Origin: Anaerolineales bacterium
Lineage (GTDB): Bacteria > Chloroflexota > Anaerolineae > Anaerolineales > Villigracilaceae
Assembly (NCBI GenBank): GCA_030583905.1
Contig: CP129481.1
Location: 1,240,001 to 1,304,000 of the forward strand
Direction: 5' to 3'
Length of the DNA stretch: 64,000 bases
Shown here: positions 18,785 to 28,069 of the stretch, piece after piece
How positions within the stretch are numbered: the first letter of the stretch is position 1
Layout of the letters: each line of letters begins with the position of its first letter
Notes under the pieces: model-generated
Seen by the model: only the letters and a program-made list of their open reading frames with translations
What the model was told of the DNA's origin: nothing
Database searches by the model: none
Position numbers and translations under genes: made by a program

Positions 18785-20017
18785 TTACCCCATCGCGCTC
18801 CCTGCCAGCCAACCCGTTGTCCATGCCGCTTGAAAGTTGAACCCGCCCGTGATGCCGTCAATATCCAACACTTCGCCCGCGAAGAACAAACCGTCCACTA
18901 CGCGGCTTTGCATGGTCTTGAAATCCACTTCCTTCAAACTCACGCCGCCGCAGGTGACGAACTCTTCCTTGAATTGTCCTTTTCCCTGAATGCGAAATTC
19001 GCCCGCTGTCAATTCTTCTGCAAGCCGCCGCAACTCCGCTTTGGAAACATCCGCCCAATTTTTATCGCCGATAAAATGAACCAACTGCTTCCACAACCGA
19101 ATCGGGATCTGCGAAAACGCCGAATGCGCAGAAACTTTCTTCCGCGCATTTTCGTGCCAGTCTTTGTTGCGCCCCAAAACTTCCAGCGCAGAATCAAGTT
19201 TATAGTTGCCGAGCCAGTTCACAGTTAAGGTGGAAGCGTATTTTTTATCAAAGAGAATTCGCGCGCCCCAGGCAGAGAGTCGCAGTACGGCAGGTCCGCT
19301 CATGCCCCAATGCGTGATCAACAGCGGACCGCGCGCAGTGAGCGAATCCATTTTCAGGGTCACATCTTCAACGGCTACACCAGTCAAACCATTGATGCGT
19401 TTGTCTTTGATGTTGAACGTGAATAATGAAGGAACAGGGTCGGCTATTGTATGCCCCAACTTGCGGATGAGATCGAGCGACTTGCGGTCGCCGCCCGTTG
19501 CGAATAAAAGTTTTTTCGTTTGGATGAATTGCGACCCCGCCTCTCTTCTGACCTCCAACCTGAATTCGCCCTGCGGAGTTTTTTCCACGCCCAAAACGGA
19601 TGCGCCCAACTCGACTCGCACGCCCGCCTGTTTTGCGGAAAAACGCAATGTGTTGGCAATCGTGTTTGAATCATCAGTGATGGGGAACATACGCCCGTCG
19701 GATTCGGTCTTGATGCGCACGCCGCGTTCCTCGAACCATGCCACCGTGTCGTTTGGTTGAAAGCGCGTGAACGCGCCGCGCAGTTCAGCCCCCCCGCGCG
19801 GATAGTAGGTGATGAGTTTTGCAGGTTCAAAGCAAGCGTGCGTGACGTTGCAACGCCCGCCGCCCGAGATGAGCACTTTGCCAAGCGTCTGGCTGGCTTT
19901 TTCAAGGATGATGATGCGCTGGTTTGGGGTGAGTTCTGCACAGCGAATGGCGGCGAAGAATCCCGCCGCGCCGCCGCCGATGACGATCACGTCCCAATTT
20001 GTTTGTAAGTTTGACAT
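18785..20017 (-). CDS. HI0933/YhiN-family FAD-dependent oxidoreductase
   Basis: A 410-residue flavoprotein. The N-terminal Rossmann motif is VIVIGGGAAGFFAAIRCAE. It is followed by the HI0933 signature GKVLISGGGRCNVTH near residue 46. The end contains GLFFAGEVLDIDGITGGFNFQAAW, the second FAD-contacting motif of this family. Members are annotated as NAD(P)/FAD-dependent oxidoreductases or BaiN-like proteins, and their physiological substrate is generally unknown. It appears to be a single-gene unit: 208 nt separate it from the methyl-transfer operon and 51 nt from the sugar operon. Full length for the family. Confidence 0.88.
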   Translation of the reverse strand: MSNLQTNWDVIVIGGGAAGFFAAIRCAELTPNQRIIILEKASQTLGKVLISGGGRCNVTHACFEPAKLITYYPRGGAELRGAFTRFQPNDTVAWFEERGVRIKTESDGRMFPITDDSNTIANTLRFSAKQAGVRVELGASVLGVEKTPQGEFRLEVRREAGSQFIQTKKLLFATGGDRKSLDLIRKLGHTIADPVPSLFTFNIKDKRINGLTGVAVEDVTLKMDSLTARGPLLITHWGMSGPAVLRLSAWGARILFDKKYASTLTVNWLGNYKLDSALEVLGRNKDWHENARKKVSAHSAFSQIPIRLWKQLVHFIGDKNWADVSKAELRRLAEELTAGEFRIQGKGQFKEEFVTCGGVSLKEVDFKTMQSRVVDGLFFAGEVLDIDGITGGFNFQAAWTTGWLAGSAMG

Positions 20018-20068
20018 GCCGTGGATGATAACGTATCCCGCTAAAAATGGTTAATGATGCAGAGCATT

Positions 20069-20974
20069 TTATTGCAGGGTTTGCTCTGCGAGTGCGATCG
20101 CTCCCAAGATACCGGAACGGTTTCTTAACCCGGGAGATACGATATATGTTTCGATGTTTTTCAAGATGATGTCAGACTGTATATAGCCGTTGATATATCC
20201 CCGTGTCCGTTTTTGTATCTTGGGCAGGAGATGCGGGACCGAGCCGATGCCTCCGCCGACGATGATCCGCTGCGGCGACAGGATGTACGAATAGCTGGCA
20301 AGTGCCTGGGCAATGTAGTCGGCTTCGAGTTCCCATGCGAGGTGACCGGGGGAGAGCGAGTTGCCGCGTTGTCCCCAGCGCGCTTCGATGGCAACGCCGG
20401 AAGCCAATCCTTCCAAACAATCCCCATGAAATGGACAGACCCCTTCGAAGGGGTCTTTAATCAGATCGTGTTTGACGGGAATATGACCCATTTCGGGATG
20501 GAGCAGTCCGTGTAGCGGTTTTCCTTCCACGAATGCGCCGCCGCCGATGCCCGTTCCAATGGTCAGGTATATAAAGGTTTCCAATCCCTGCGCCTTGCCC
20601 CAACGCCACTCACCCAATGCCGCGCCGTTGACGTCCGTATCGAAGCCGATGGGGAGATCGAAAGCGGACTGCAACATCCCCACCACGTCCGCGCCGGTCC
20701 AGCCGGGCTTAGGTGTCGGGAGGATATGACCATAGGTTGGAGAATCAGGTTTCGGGTCGAGCGGACCGAAGCATGCAAATCCGATGGCGGAGAGTCTGCC
20801 GAGGCTGTCTTCCTGATGCTTGAAGAAATCTACCACTTGGCTGATGGTCTCCTCTGGCGTGGTGGTCGGGATGCGGGCTTCCGCGCGGATATTCCCCGGT
20901 CCTGTGCCGACGGCGCAGATGAATTTTGTGCCGCCGCCTTCAATGCCGCCGTACAAACGATGGTTGTTTTTCAT
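20069..20974 (-). CDS. ROK-family sugar kinase, fructokinase-like
   Basis: A 301-residue cytoplasmic kinase. The ATP phosphate loop is [15 protein letters not shown] at the N-terminus. The catalytic Asp is in [17 protein letters not shown] near residue 110. The ROK zinc site is visible as [12 protein letters not shown] with [10 protein letters not shown] near 155-185. The zinc spacing and the [12 protein letters not shown] motif match bacterial fructokinase (ScrK/Mak-type) more than glucokinase. It is the last gene of the alpha-glucoside operon and overlaps the TreS-like gene by four bases (ATGA). The likely role is phosphorylating fructose or glucose released from imported disaccharides. The exact sugar is uncertain. 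Confidence 0.87.
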   Translation of the reverse strand: MKNNHRLYGGIEGGGTKFICAVGTGPGNIRAEARIPTTTPEETISQVVDFFKHQEDSLGRLSAIGFACFGPLDPKPDSPTYGHILPTPKPGWTGADVVGMLQSAFDLPIGFDTDVNGAALGEWRWGKAQGLETFIYLTIGTGIGGGAFVEGKPLHGLLHPEMGHIPVKHDLIKDPFEGVCPFHGDCLEGLASGVAIEARWGQRGNSLSPGHLAWELEADYIAQALASYSYILSPQRIIVGGGIGSVPHLLPKIQKRTRGYINGYIQSDIILKNIETYIVSPGLRNRSGILGAIALAEQTLQ

Positions 20975-22572
20975 TTCTGCATTTGAAGCCAGTGATAGGA
21001 ATAAGGTTCAAGCGAAAATTCAGCGTTGACGATATGCTCATTGCCTGCGAACAGGTCAAGATATTTCTTTTGATATTGTAGCGGCAATTTCACGGTTTGC
21101 GCGGACTTGCTCAGGTTGTTGATGATCAGCATGATGTCGTTCCCATGCCGGCGGATATACACCGCAACGTACGGATTGCCGGTCTCGATCCATTCCATGC
21201 CGCTGCTGCCGAACGCTTCATGCTTTTTGCGGATGGCGATCATGCGCTGGATGGAATGGAACAGTGAGTTAGGCTCATTGATCTGGTTGGCAACATTGAC
21301 CTTGTGATAGCTCAATTCACCTTTGACGAATTCGGAATACGGTTTGCCGCTGGTGAAGCCCGCATTGGGCGAATCATCCCATTGCATCGGCGTGCGGACT
21401 CCGTTGCGGTCGGGCAGGTCGAGGTTGTCACCCATGCCGATCTCATCGCCGTAATAGACGACGGGCGAGCCGGGCAGGGTGAACAGCAGGGAATTGGCGA
21501 GTTCGATCTTGCGGCGGTTGTTATCCAGTAATGGCGCGAGACGGCGGCGTATGCCGAGGTTTATTTTCATGCGTGGTTCGGGCGCATATTCCTTCCACAT
21601 CCATTGGCGCTCTTCTTCTGTGACCATTTCGAGCGTGAGTTCGTCGTGGTTGCGCAGGAAGGTGCACCACTGGCAGTTTTCGGGGATGGGCGGCGTGCGC
21701 TGCATGATTTTCATCATGTCTTCGTAGCGTTCCTTTTTGAGCGCCATGTAGATGCGCGGCATGATCGGGAAGTGGAATCCCATGTGGAATTCGTCGCCGT
21801 CGCCGAAGTACGGGCGCACATCTTCGGGCCATTGGTTGGCTTCGCACAGCAGAATACGCCCGGGATAATTCTCATCCATGAAGGCGCGCAGTTTTTTGAG
21901 ATACACATGGGTTTCTGGAAGGTTCTCGCAGTTGGTGCCTTCACGCTCGAACAGATAGGGCACGGCATCGGCGCGGAATCCATCGATGCCCAGTTCCAGC
22001 CAGAAGCGTGCCACGTTGATCATCTCCTCCTGCACGTTGGGATTGTCGTAATTCAAGTCGGGCTGGCTGGAATAAAAACGATGCCAAAAATATTTGCCCG
22101 CCTTTTCGTCCCATGTCCAGTTGGATGTTTCGGTATCTAGAAAGATGATGCGCGCGTCCTTGTACTTTTGATCGGTGTCGCTCCAGACGTAATAATCACG
22201 GTAAGGCGAGTTGGGATCGGAGCGGGAAGCCTGGAACCAGGGATGCTGATCGGATGTGTGATTCAGCACGAGGTCCATGATGATGCGGATGCCCCGCTGG
22301 TGCGCCTTTGCAATCAACTCCTTCAAGTCATCCAGCGTGCCGTAGGATTCATCCACGTTGTAATAATCGGCAATGTCGTACCCGTCATCGTTGAGCGGTG
22401 ATGGGTAGATCGGCATGAGCCAGATGCAATCGATGCCGAGCGTTTGCAGATAATCGAGTTTTTCCGCGACGCCGTGCAGGTCGCCGCGCCCGTCGTCGTT
22501 GCTGTCCTTGAAGGAGCGCACGGAAATTTGATAAAAGACTGCGTTCTTGTACCAGAGATTTTTATCCATCAT
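20971..22572 (-). CDS. treS: GH13 alpha-glucosyltransferase, trehalose synthase-like
   Basis: A 533-residue (beta/alpha)8 enzyme of glycoside hydrolase family 13. Conserved regions are clear: [29 protein letters not shown] (nucleophile Asp near residue 200), [12 protein letters not shown] (acid/base Glu near 241) and [12 protein letters not shown] (Asp near 310). The sequence [22 protein letters not shown] and the [21 protein letters not shown] stretch match maltose-trehalose interconverting TreS. The start at MMDKNLW (22572) overlaps the preceding gene by 11 nt; a frame extension to 22671 has no support. It is slightly shorter than many TreS and has no fused maltokinase. A maltose- or sucrose-hydrolysing GH13 remains possible. 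Confidence 0.85.
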   Translation of the reverse strand: MMDKNLWYKNAVFYQISVRSFKDSNDDGRGDLHGVAEKLDYLQTLGIDCIWLMPIYPSPLNDDGYDIADYYNVDESYGTLDDLKELIAKAHQRGIRIIMDLVLNHTSDQHPWFQASRSDPNSPYRDYYVWSDTDQKYKDARIIFLDTETSNWTWDEKAGKYFWHRFYSSQPDLNYDNPNVQEEMINVARFWLELGIDGFRADAVPYLFEREGTNCENLPETHVYLKKLRAFMDENYPGRILLCEANQWPEDVRPYFGDGDEFHMGFHFPIMPRIYMALKKERYEDMMKIMQRTPPIPENCQWCTFLRNHDELTLEMVTEEERQWMWKEYAPEPRMKINLGIRRRLAPLLDNNRRKIELANSLLFTLPGSPVVYYGDEIGMGDNLDLPDRNGVRTPMQWDDSPNAGFTSGKPYSEFVKGELSYHKVNVANQINEPNSLFHSIQRMIAIRKKHEAFGSSGMEWIETGNPYVAVYIRRHGNDIMLIINNLSKSAQTVKLPLQYQKKYLDLFAGNEHIVNAEFSLEPYSYHWLQMQK

Positions 22573-24328
22573 TTTTATTCGACGTTTCCATATATTCCTG
22601 AATTGCCAGTTCGATAAAGACCGCCGCGCTCCACCCGAAAATTGGTGCAGCGGACCCGGGCGCTTCACCACTCTGTGAGTTGTAGTACTCGCGCATGCCG
22701 GGTTGGCTGGCGATCATGTTTAATGTTTTCTCGCGCAGTTCCCTTGCCAGTTGATCTTCGCCGATGATGTTCAGCGCTCCGATGAAGAAGTAATTGATGT
22801 TTGCCCAAACAGGACCGCGCCACATTTTGTCCGCGCTGTAGGCTGGGTCATTGTAGGCGACGGTCGGAAGTGCGAACCTGCCCCAAAACTCGGACGGATT
22901 CTGCAAATGCGCGAGCAATTTTTTGTTGATCTCCTGCGGCAGTTGACCTGTCCACATGGGATACAGGTTGAACGGCGTCAGCACCGGGATGGGTTTCTCA
23001 TTGTGCAATGCATTGAAGGTGCCTGCTTCCGCATCCCAAAGATGCTCGATCATGCGCTGCGTCAGTTCATCCGCTTTTCTGCGCCATTCTTTTGCTTCTT
23101 CATTTTTACCGATGAGTTCCGCCATCTTCGCCAGCGAGTTCATCTGGATGACCAAATACGTGTTAATGTCCGGTGATTCGACGGGCAAACCATGATCCCA
23201 AAGCGGGCTGTTATCCAATCCTGATGAGTACGGATGCGTGTATTGCACAATACCGTCGTTGTCGTCATCGTTGTGGTCGAACCACCAGGCGTTTTCGCGT
23301 TTGAGCGGCTCGTAGATTTCCTTCAAAAAATCCACGTCGGGATGTGTCTCGTGGACTTTCAACGCCGCCCACGCCATGATGGGGGGCTTGGTCACCTTTG
23401 CGCGGATGGGATGCCCGATCTCGGAGACCACGCCTTCATCGAAGATCGCATCGGGGAGCATTCCATCAGGTAGTTGATTTGCCAGCATCACGCGGATCTG
23501 GTCCCGCGCGAGTTCGGGGTCAATATGTCGGAAGGCGATGGCGTGTAGAGCACTGTCCCAAAGCCATGCGCCGACATAAAACGCCTTGGTCGGCATCATG
23601 GCTTGGTGCTTGACATATCCCGACGGGCTGACCAGGTTATTCGCCATCACCCACCACGCATAGGCATAGTTCTCACGGCGTTCTTCCTTGACGGTTGGCG
23701 CGTGTTCGAACCATACTTCCCAGCGGGCTTGAGCGTTTTTCTGCGCGGCAGAGAATGGAATTGCTGCTGGCGCATCGTCATCACCGATGTGGAGCGTCAC
23801 CGCGCAATCTTCGTCCGCTTGCACGATGAATTCCACGAAGTGACCCTGCTCGTCCATCCGTGCTTCATTCCTTGTAACTGTGCCGTTGACGACGCCGTAC
23901 ACCGCATCGCGGACATGTTTCAGCGAGCCGCCAGAGTCGGTGGTGTGCCAGTGGATCGGGCGGATTCGGAAGCGCATCCCTGCGGTTTGGTTGTCCGGGA
24001 AGCTGAATGCCAGCGTGGTTTCATCCTGAAAGACGAGGCGGAAATCCCCTGTTTTGCTTTGAAAGGTCAGCATTTCGGGCGATGTCGTTATGTTAAAGTC
24101 CAGCGGATTTCCCTGCCCATCAATGAAGCCCAAGGCTTCGATGATGGGCGGGCGTTTCAGATAACTCTCGATGCCCGCTTCAACTCTGATGAGCCGCTCT
24201 GCCAGTTTGATGTACAGAGCGGGCTTCTCAGAATGTTTGTAAACCAGTAGTCGCGAACCTCGGTCACTGAATGGGACGCGCGTGATATCGATTTGGTCTT
24301 GCAGAAGTTTCAGCAGCGACGTGTTCAA
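22562..24328 (-). CDS. GH63-like (alpha/alpha)6-barrel glycosidase
   Basis: A 588-residue cytoplasmic enzyme (no signal peptide) with an N-terminal beta domain of about 200 residues, then an (alpha/alpha)6 barrel. Motifs such as [16 protein letters not shown] (acid Asp near 255), [15 protein letters not shown] near 362, and [18 protein letters not shown] near 500 match the GH63 glucosidase/mannosylglycerate hydrolase/trehalase-like group. It sits between sugar permease genes and TreS, so cleavage of an imported alpha-glucoside (trehalose, glucosylglycerate or similar) is likely. The frame opens with TTG at 24328, directly after the permease stop, with AAAGGA just before it. The substrate cannot be fixed from sequence. 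Confidence 0.82.
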   Translation of the reverse strand: MNTSLLKLLQDQIDITRVPFSDRGSRLLVYKHSEKPALYIKLAERLIRVEAGIESYLKRPPIIEALGFIDGQGNPLDFNITTSPEMLTFQSKTGDFRLVFQDETTLAFSFPDNQTAGMRFRIRPIHWHTTDSGGSLKHVRDAVYGVVNGTVTRNEARMDEQGHFVEFIVQADEDCAVTLHIGDDDAPAAIPFSAAQKNAQARWEVWFEHAPTVKEERRENYAYAWWVMANNLVSPSGYVKHQAMMPTKAFYVGAWLWDSALHAIAFRHIDPELARDQIRVMLANQLPDGMLPDAIFDEGVVSEIGHPIRAKVTKPPIMAWAALKVHETHPDVDFLKEIYEPLKRENAWWFDHNDDDNDGIVQYTHPYSSGLDNSPLWDHGLPVESPDINTYLVIQMNSLAKMAELIGKNEEAKEWRRKADELTQRMIEHLWDAEAGTFNALHNEKPIPVLTPFNLYPMWTGQLPQEINKKLLAHLQNPSEFWGRFALPTVAYNDPAYSADKMWRGPVWANINYFFIGALNIIGEDQLARELREKTLNMIASQPGMREYYNSQSGEAPGSAAPIFGWSAAVFIELAIQEYMETSNKNDG

Positions 24329-25513
24329 TTATCCTTTGACCGCGCCAGCCATCATGCCGCGCACGAAGTAACGTTGCAGGGAGAAGAACACGATCATCGG
24401 TAAAAGCATGGAGAGGAATGCCGAGGCGGTCAGCAGTTGCCAGCCCGCGCCCAATGACGTGACCATGTTGCTGATCTGATACGTCATGACCGGGTTGTTG
24501 CCACCGAGAAAGACCAATGCCACGAGCAAGTCATTCCAAACCCACAGGAATTGGAAGATGCCAAGCGATGCGATTGCGGGCATCGCCAGCGGAATCACCA
24601 ACTGACGGAAAACTGTCCAGTGGGATGCGCCGTCGATGTAGGCGGCTTCGAACAGGTCGCGCGGGAGCGAGCCGAGGAAGTTGCGCATCAGGTAAATGGC
24701 GTATGGCATTCCAAATCCGGTATGGAAGAGCCAGACGCCGAGGAAGGTTCCATTTAGACCCAGTTGAGCGTACAAACGCGAGATCGGGACCAGCGTCATT
24801 TGAAGGGGAACCACCTGCAACCCGACCAAGATCGAGAAGAGAAGGAAGCGTCCTTTAAAGTCCAGCCAGGCAAAAGCATAACCGGCGAAGGCGGCGAATA
24901 GGATGGGCAGGATGGTGGCGGGGATGGTCACGATCAGGCTGTTGACGAAGGCGCGCCCCATGCCGCGCGGATTTAGCAGGTCGCTCGCGTTGCATTTTAT
25001 GTCCAGCGGGGCGGTTCCGGCGGCGCAATCCCGCTGATAGGTGCTCGTGCCGCGATAACCGACCAGCGCGTCAATGTAATTGCTGAAGGTAAAGCGGGCG
25101 GACGAGTCGATCCCGGACATCTGCCGCAGATACGCGCTGATGTCCGCGGCGGCTTGCGCTTCGGGGATGGGAAGATCGCCCATGTGCGGTTGATCGTTGA
25201 TCTCGGTCCGCAGGGATGCGAGCAACTGTACCGAGCGCGGGAACTGTTGGACCAACTGCGGATTGGTCAGGTCGGCATTGGGGAGTGACTTCCCATCCGC
25301 GCCGTGGCAGGTTTCGCAGGATTGGGCGTACTCCCCGGATCCGCGCGGAGGTGAGAGCACCGTCCACCAACCGGATGTGTTGATCGCCTGCGCGGGGCGT
25401 AGGGATGTGACCAGCAGTCCCAGCGTCGGCACCACCCAGATAACGATCATGAAAAGAATAATGAAATGGGTTGGAATTTGGTTGATGATCTTGTTGATGC
25501 GGTCGCGTTTCAT
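24329..25513 (-). CDS. Carbohydrate ABC permease (MalG-type) with an embedded cytochrome c domain
   Basis: A 394-residue inner-membrane permease. Residues 15-40 are helix 1. Helices 2-6 run from about 188 to the end, with the ATPase-coupling EAA motif FEAAYIDGASHWTVFRQL. Between helix 1 and helix 2, on the outer face, lies a class I cytochrome c-like module. Its heme motif CETCHGADG starts at residue 66. ADLTNP follows, and a candidate axial Met111 sits in HMGDLPIPEAQAAADISAYL. The MalG frame resumes at FTFSNYIDAL. A second cysteine pair (163, 174) follows. The start at 25513 has a GGAGGAAATGCG site and overlaps the upstream permease stop (ATGA); the longer frame to 25792 is spurious. Such a domain is not standard in MalG. 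Confidence 0.85.
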   Translation of the reverse strand: MKRDRINKIINQIPTHFIILFMIVIWVVPTLGLLVTSLRPAQAINTSGWWTVLSPPRGSGEYAQSCETCHGADGKSLPNADLTNPQLVQQFPRSVQLLASLRTEINDQPHMGDLPIPEAQAAADISAYLRQMSGIDSSARFTFSNYIDALVGYRGTSTYQRDCAAGTAPLDIKCNASDLLNPRGMGRAFVNSLIVTIPATILPILFAAFAGYAFAWLDFKGRFLLFSILVGLQVVPLQMTLVPISRLYAQLGLNGTFLGVWLFHTGFGMPYAIYLMRNFLGSLPRDLFEAAYIDGASHWTVFRQLVIPLAMPAIASLGIFQFLWVWNDLLVALVFLGGNNPVMTYQISNMVTSLGAGWQLLTASAFLSMLLPMIVFFSLQRYFVRGMMAGAVKG

Positions 25514-26472
25514 CGCATTTCCTCCTGCGCAATGAAGCGCTTGATGTTGAAATAGATGAACGGGATGATGGCAATGACGAGAATGACGGCGACCGCCGTT
25601 CCGCGCCCAACATGGAAGTTCTTGTACATCTCTGTGTACATGCGGTTGGCGATCACATCCGTGCTGAAGTTGCCGCCGGTCATCACATAGACGATATCGA
25701 ACAACTTGAGCACATTGATGACCATGGTCGTGACCACGACCGTGATCGTCGGCATGATGATCGGCACCATGATCTTCCAGAACACCGTCCACTCGGTGGC
25801 GCCGTCCACCCGCGCCGCTTCGAGCACCTCATCCGGCACGGATTTGAGCGCCGCGGAAAGGATGGTCATGCAAAAACCTGTCCAGATCCATACGCCCACC
25901 ACCACCAGCGCGAATGTGTTGACATGCAGGGTCGATAAAAATGCCACGGGCTGTCCGCCCAGTTTGGTGATGATCGCGTTCAGAAGCCCGATCTGCACCT
26001 GTTGGGTTCCATAGTCATAGACGAATTTCCAGATGATGCCTGCGCCGACGAAGGAAACTGCCATGGGCATGAAGATGATGGCTTTCGCAAGCGCCTCATA
26101 CTTAACCCGGTCTGCCAGCACGGCGAAAACCAGTCCCAACCCGACCGTTCCGCTCACCATCAGGACGATCCACTTGAGCGTATTGCCGTACGATGACAGC
26201 CAAAAGGACGACCAGAATGTGGAAAATGTGCGGGTGTCGAATTCCGCCGTCAACGCAATGCGGTAATTCTCGAAGACCCCCCAACAGGGATTGCCCGCCA
26301 CACAGGTCGTAGCCGCCGATTCGACGCCGCTCCTGTCCTTGAAACTCAGTGAGATGGTGTTGAGCATCGGATAGACGATGAACATGCTCATGATCAACAG
26401 GGCGGGCAGAAGGTACAGCCACGGCACGTATTTTCCCTGCCTCATGATATTGGGTACGGAACGTGGAGCCAT
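25510..26472 (-). CDS. Carbohydrate ABC permease (MalF-type)
   Basis: A 320-residue inner-membrane permease with six predicted helices. Helix 1 is LYLLPALLIMSMFIVYPMLN and the coupling loop has the EAA motif EVLEAARVDGATEWTVFWKI. The first outer loop holds a Cys pair (CVAGNPC) before the usual FENYRIAL segment, perhaps a disulfide. It pairs with the MalG-type permease to import sugar delivered by the lipoprotein encoded upstream. The start at 26472 (MAPRSVP) has a perfect AAAGGAGG site; the frame extension to 26499 is not used. No ATPase gene is in the operon, so a shared MsmX/UgpC-type ATPase encoded elsewhere is likely. Confidence 0.92.
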   Translation of the reverse strand: MAPRSVPNIMRQGKYVPWLYLLPALLIMSMFIVYPMLNTISLSFKDRSGVESAATTCVAGNPCWGVFENYRIALTAEFDTRTFSTFWSSFWLSSYGNTLKWIVLMVSGTVGLGLVFAVLADRVKYEALAKAIIFMPMAVSFVGAGIIWKFVYDYGTQQVQIGLLNAIITKLGGQPVAFLSTLHVNTFALVVVGVWIWTGFCMTILSAALKSVPDEVLEAARVDGATEWTVFWKIMVPIIMPTITVVVTTMVINVLKLFDIVYVMTGGNFSTDVIANRMYTEMYKNFHVGRGTAVAVILVIAIIPFIYFNIKRFIAQEEMR

Positions 26473-26545
26473 GCAAGCCTCCTTTGGTGAAATCGGCACT
26501 GGGGATGCCTCTTTCAGACATCCCCAGTGATTTGTTTGGTTATGC

Positions 26546-27838
26546 TTACTTCAATGCTTCCGCTTGGACTGCTGCGGCTTGTGCCAGCGCGGTTGCGAGG
26601 TCGGCTCCATTGAGGTAGTCCACGAGCGCTTTCCACTCGGCACTGCCGAAACCGCCGGGGATCGTGTCGCCAATGTCAGGCGTGAGACCCTGTGTGGCGT
26701 AGAAGGCTTCGGCTTTCTTGATCAAGGATGGATCAGTATAGTTGCCTGCCGCACCCTTGTTCGGCGAGAGGTCAAAGCTGGCGGCTGCCCAGTTTGCGCC
26801 GCCCACCGGCGATGACAGATACGTCACCAGCGCTTTGACAGCGGGCTTGTCGCTGAACGCCATCATCCAGTCCGAACCGCCCTGCAGACCCTGGGCGCCC
26901 GGAACGACGAAGAAGTCATAATCGGTGCCAAAGGTCAGGTCGGGATACTGTGCCTGGATCTCGCCGCCCGCAAAACCGGACTGCTTCACCATCATGGCTT
27001 CCGGCGGGTCGCTGAACGGCTTGTGGATGGCAGCCAGGAAGGCGGTTGAGAGCGTGCCTTGAGCGCCGCCCACAGTATAAGCCGGGTCCTTTGCCCATTT
27101 GCCATAGGTTTCGTAAGCTTGGACAACGCCGGCATCATCGTAGGGGATTGAACCGTCGATCAAGCCCATCACGTATTCCGGACCTTGCTGGACGAGCAGA
27201 ATGTCCTGAAGGAAGTCGGAGCCGGTCCAGCCGGTGGCATCGCCGGATTCCATGCCCATGGACCAAGGCACGTTTCCGTCCGCAACCATCTGTTCCACGA
27301 GCGCGTCCAATTCAGCCCACGTGGTGGGGACGCTGTATCCAAAGGTTTCGAAGTTAGCGGGGCTGTACCAGATAATCGTCTTGATGTCGGATTTTACCGG
27401 GAGACCCAGCCATCTGCCGCCGATCACACCGGGGTCGATCGCACCGGGGATGTAGGCATCTGCGTTCGCGCCGAGTTCATCCATTGCGAACAGTTGAGCC
27501 TGGTACTGCGTCAACTGGGTAACGTTCCAGAAGGCGATATCAGGCGGGGTTCCAGCCTGGACGCGGGTGTCAAGCAAAGCCTGGTCGCGTGTGGATTCCG
27601 GGGCGAGTACGATTCCGCAGGTCTCCACCAAAGGCTGAAGGATCTGGTTGAGGCGTTCCTCTTCCTGCCCGGACCACTGGTAAAGCATGCTGATCTCATC
27701 GCCGGGCTGTGCGCCCATACACATCTCGTCGGTGACCACGGCGGGTCCTTCCGGTGCGGTGGTTGATCCGCCGCAGGCAGCCAGCAACAGGGCTGAAACG
27801 ACGAACAGGGCGGCAATTTGCCAAATAACTTTTTTCAT
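26546..27838 (-). CDS. ABC sugar-binding lipoprotein
   Basis: A 430-residue extracytoplasmic solute-binding protein of family 1. The signal peptide ends in the lipobox LLLAAC. QPGDEISMLYQWSGQEEERL and TPPDIAFWNVTQL are typical of alpha-glucoside-binding proteins (AglE-like). Aromatic residues such as those in NVPWSMGMESGDATGWTGSD probably stack on the sugar. The ATG at 27838 follows AAGGAGAGAAG. It is the first structural gene of the operon, 232 nt downstream of the regulator gene. Its promoter (27996-28023) is overlapped by LacI-type operators. The sugar is inferred to be a trehalose/maltose-like disaccharide from the downstream enzymes. Confidence 0.9.
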   Translation of the reverse strand: MKKVIWQIAALFVVSALLLAACGGSTTAPEGPAVVTDEMCMGAQPGDEISMLYQWSGQEEERLNQILQPLVETCGIVLAPESTRDQALLDTRVQAGTPPDIAFWNVTQLTQYQAQLFAMDELGANADAYIPGAIDPGVIGGRWLGLPVKSDIKTIIWYSPANFETFGYSVPTTWAELDALVEQMVADGNVPWSMGMESGDATGWTGSDFLQDILLVQQGPEYVMGLIDGSIPYDDAGVVQAYETYGKWAKDPAYTVGGAQGTLSTAFLAAIHKPFSDPPEAMMVKQSGFAGGEIQAQYPDLTFGTDYDFFVVPGAQGLQGGSDWMMAFSDKPAVKALVTYLSSPVGGANWAAASFDLSPNKGAAGNYTDPSLIKKAEAFYATQGLTPDIGDTIPGGFGSAEWKALVDYLNGADLATALAQAAAVQAEALK

Positions 27839-27959
27839 TCTTCTCTCCTTAAGAAAAGGTTGATACGGTTTTATGGGAATGGGGGGATGGAAATGGATCG
27901 GATCTGGTCGCGCACCTCCTCAAATAAATTTGAATTCAATAGCGGGACAGACAGCGTGT

Positions 27960-27975
27960 TGAAAGTAACTTTTCA
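27960..27975. promoter_or_regulatory. Secondary LacI-type operator
   Basis: TGAAAGTAACTTTTCA, an imperfect palindrome adjoining the primary operator on the gene side. It has the same TGAAAG and TTTCA half-sites with a longer centre, so two repressor dimers could bind side by side. Confidence 0.6.
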
Positions 27976-27989
27976 TGAAAGCACTTTCA
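27976..27989. promoter_or_regulatory. Primary LacI-type operator of the sugar operon
   Basis: TGAAAGCACTTTCA, with perfect 6-bp arms (TGAAAG/CTTTCA) around CA. The identical 14-mer occurs at the start of the adjacent lacI-type gene (29089-29102). It lies immediately downstream of the -10 box of the operon promoter, where a bound repressor would block initiation. Confidence 0.88.
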
Positions 27990-27995
27990 AAGAGA

Positions 27996-28023
27996 AGTAT
28001 AGCACATCTTTTATGAAAGTCAA
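27996..28023 (-). promoter_or_regulatory. Promoter of the sugar ABC operon
   Basis: On the minus strand, TTGACT (28018-28023) and TATACT (27996-28001) are separated by 16 nt, a near-consensus sigma-70-type pair. The transcript would begin inside or next to the operators at 27960-27989 and run into the binding-protein gene. Confidence 0.75.
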
Positions 28024-28069
28024 CAAGCAAATTAAAAGCCGTTTGGTGGATGGATTGGGAGCAGGACGC

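Noticed and set aside
24329..25513. Assembly chimera between a permease and a cytochrome gene
   Set aside because: The frame is uninterrupted, permease motifs occur on both sides of the insert, and the start overlaps the upstream permease normally. It still deserves a read-coverage check.
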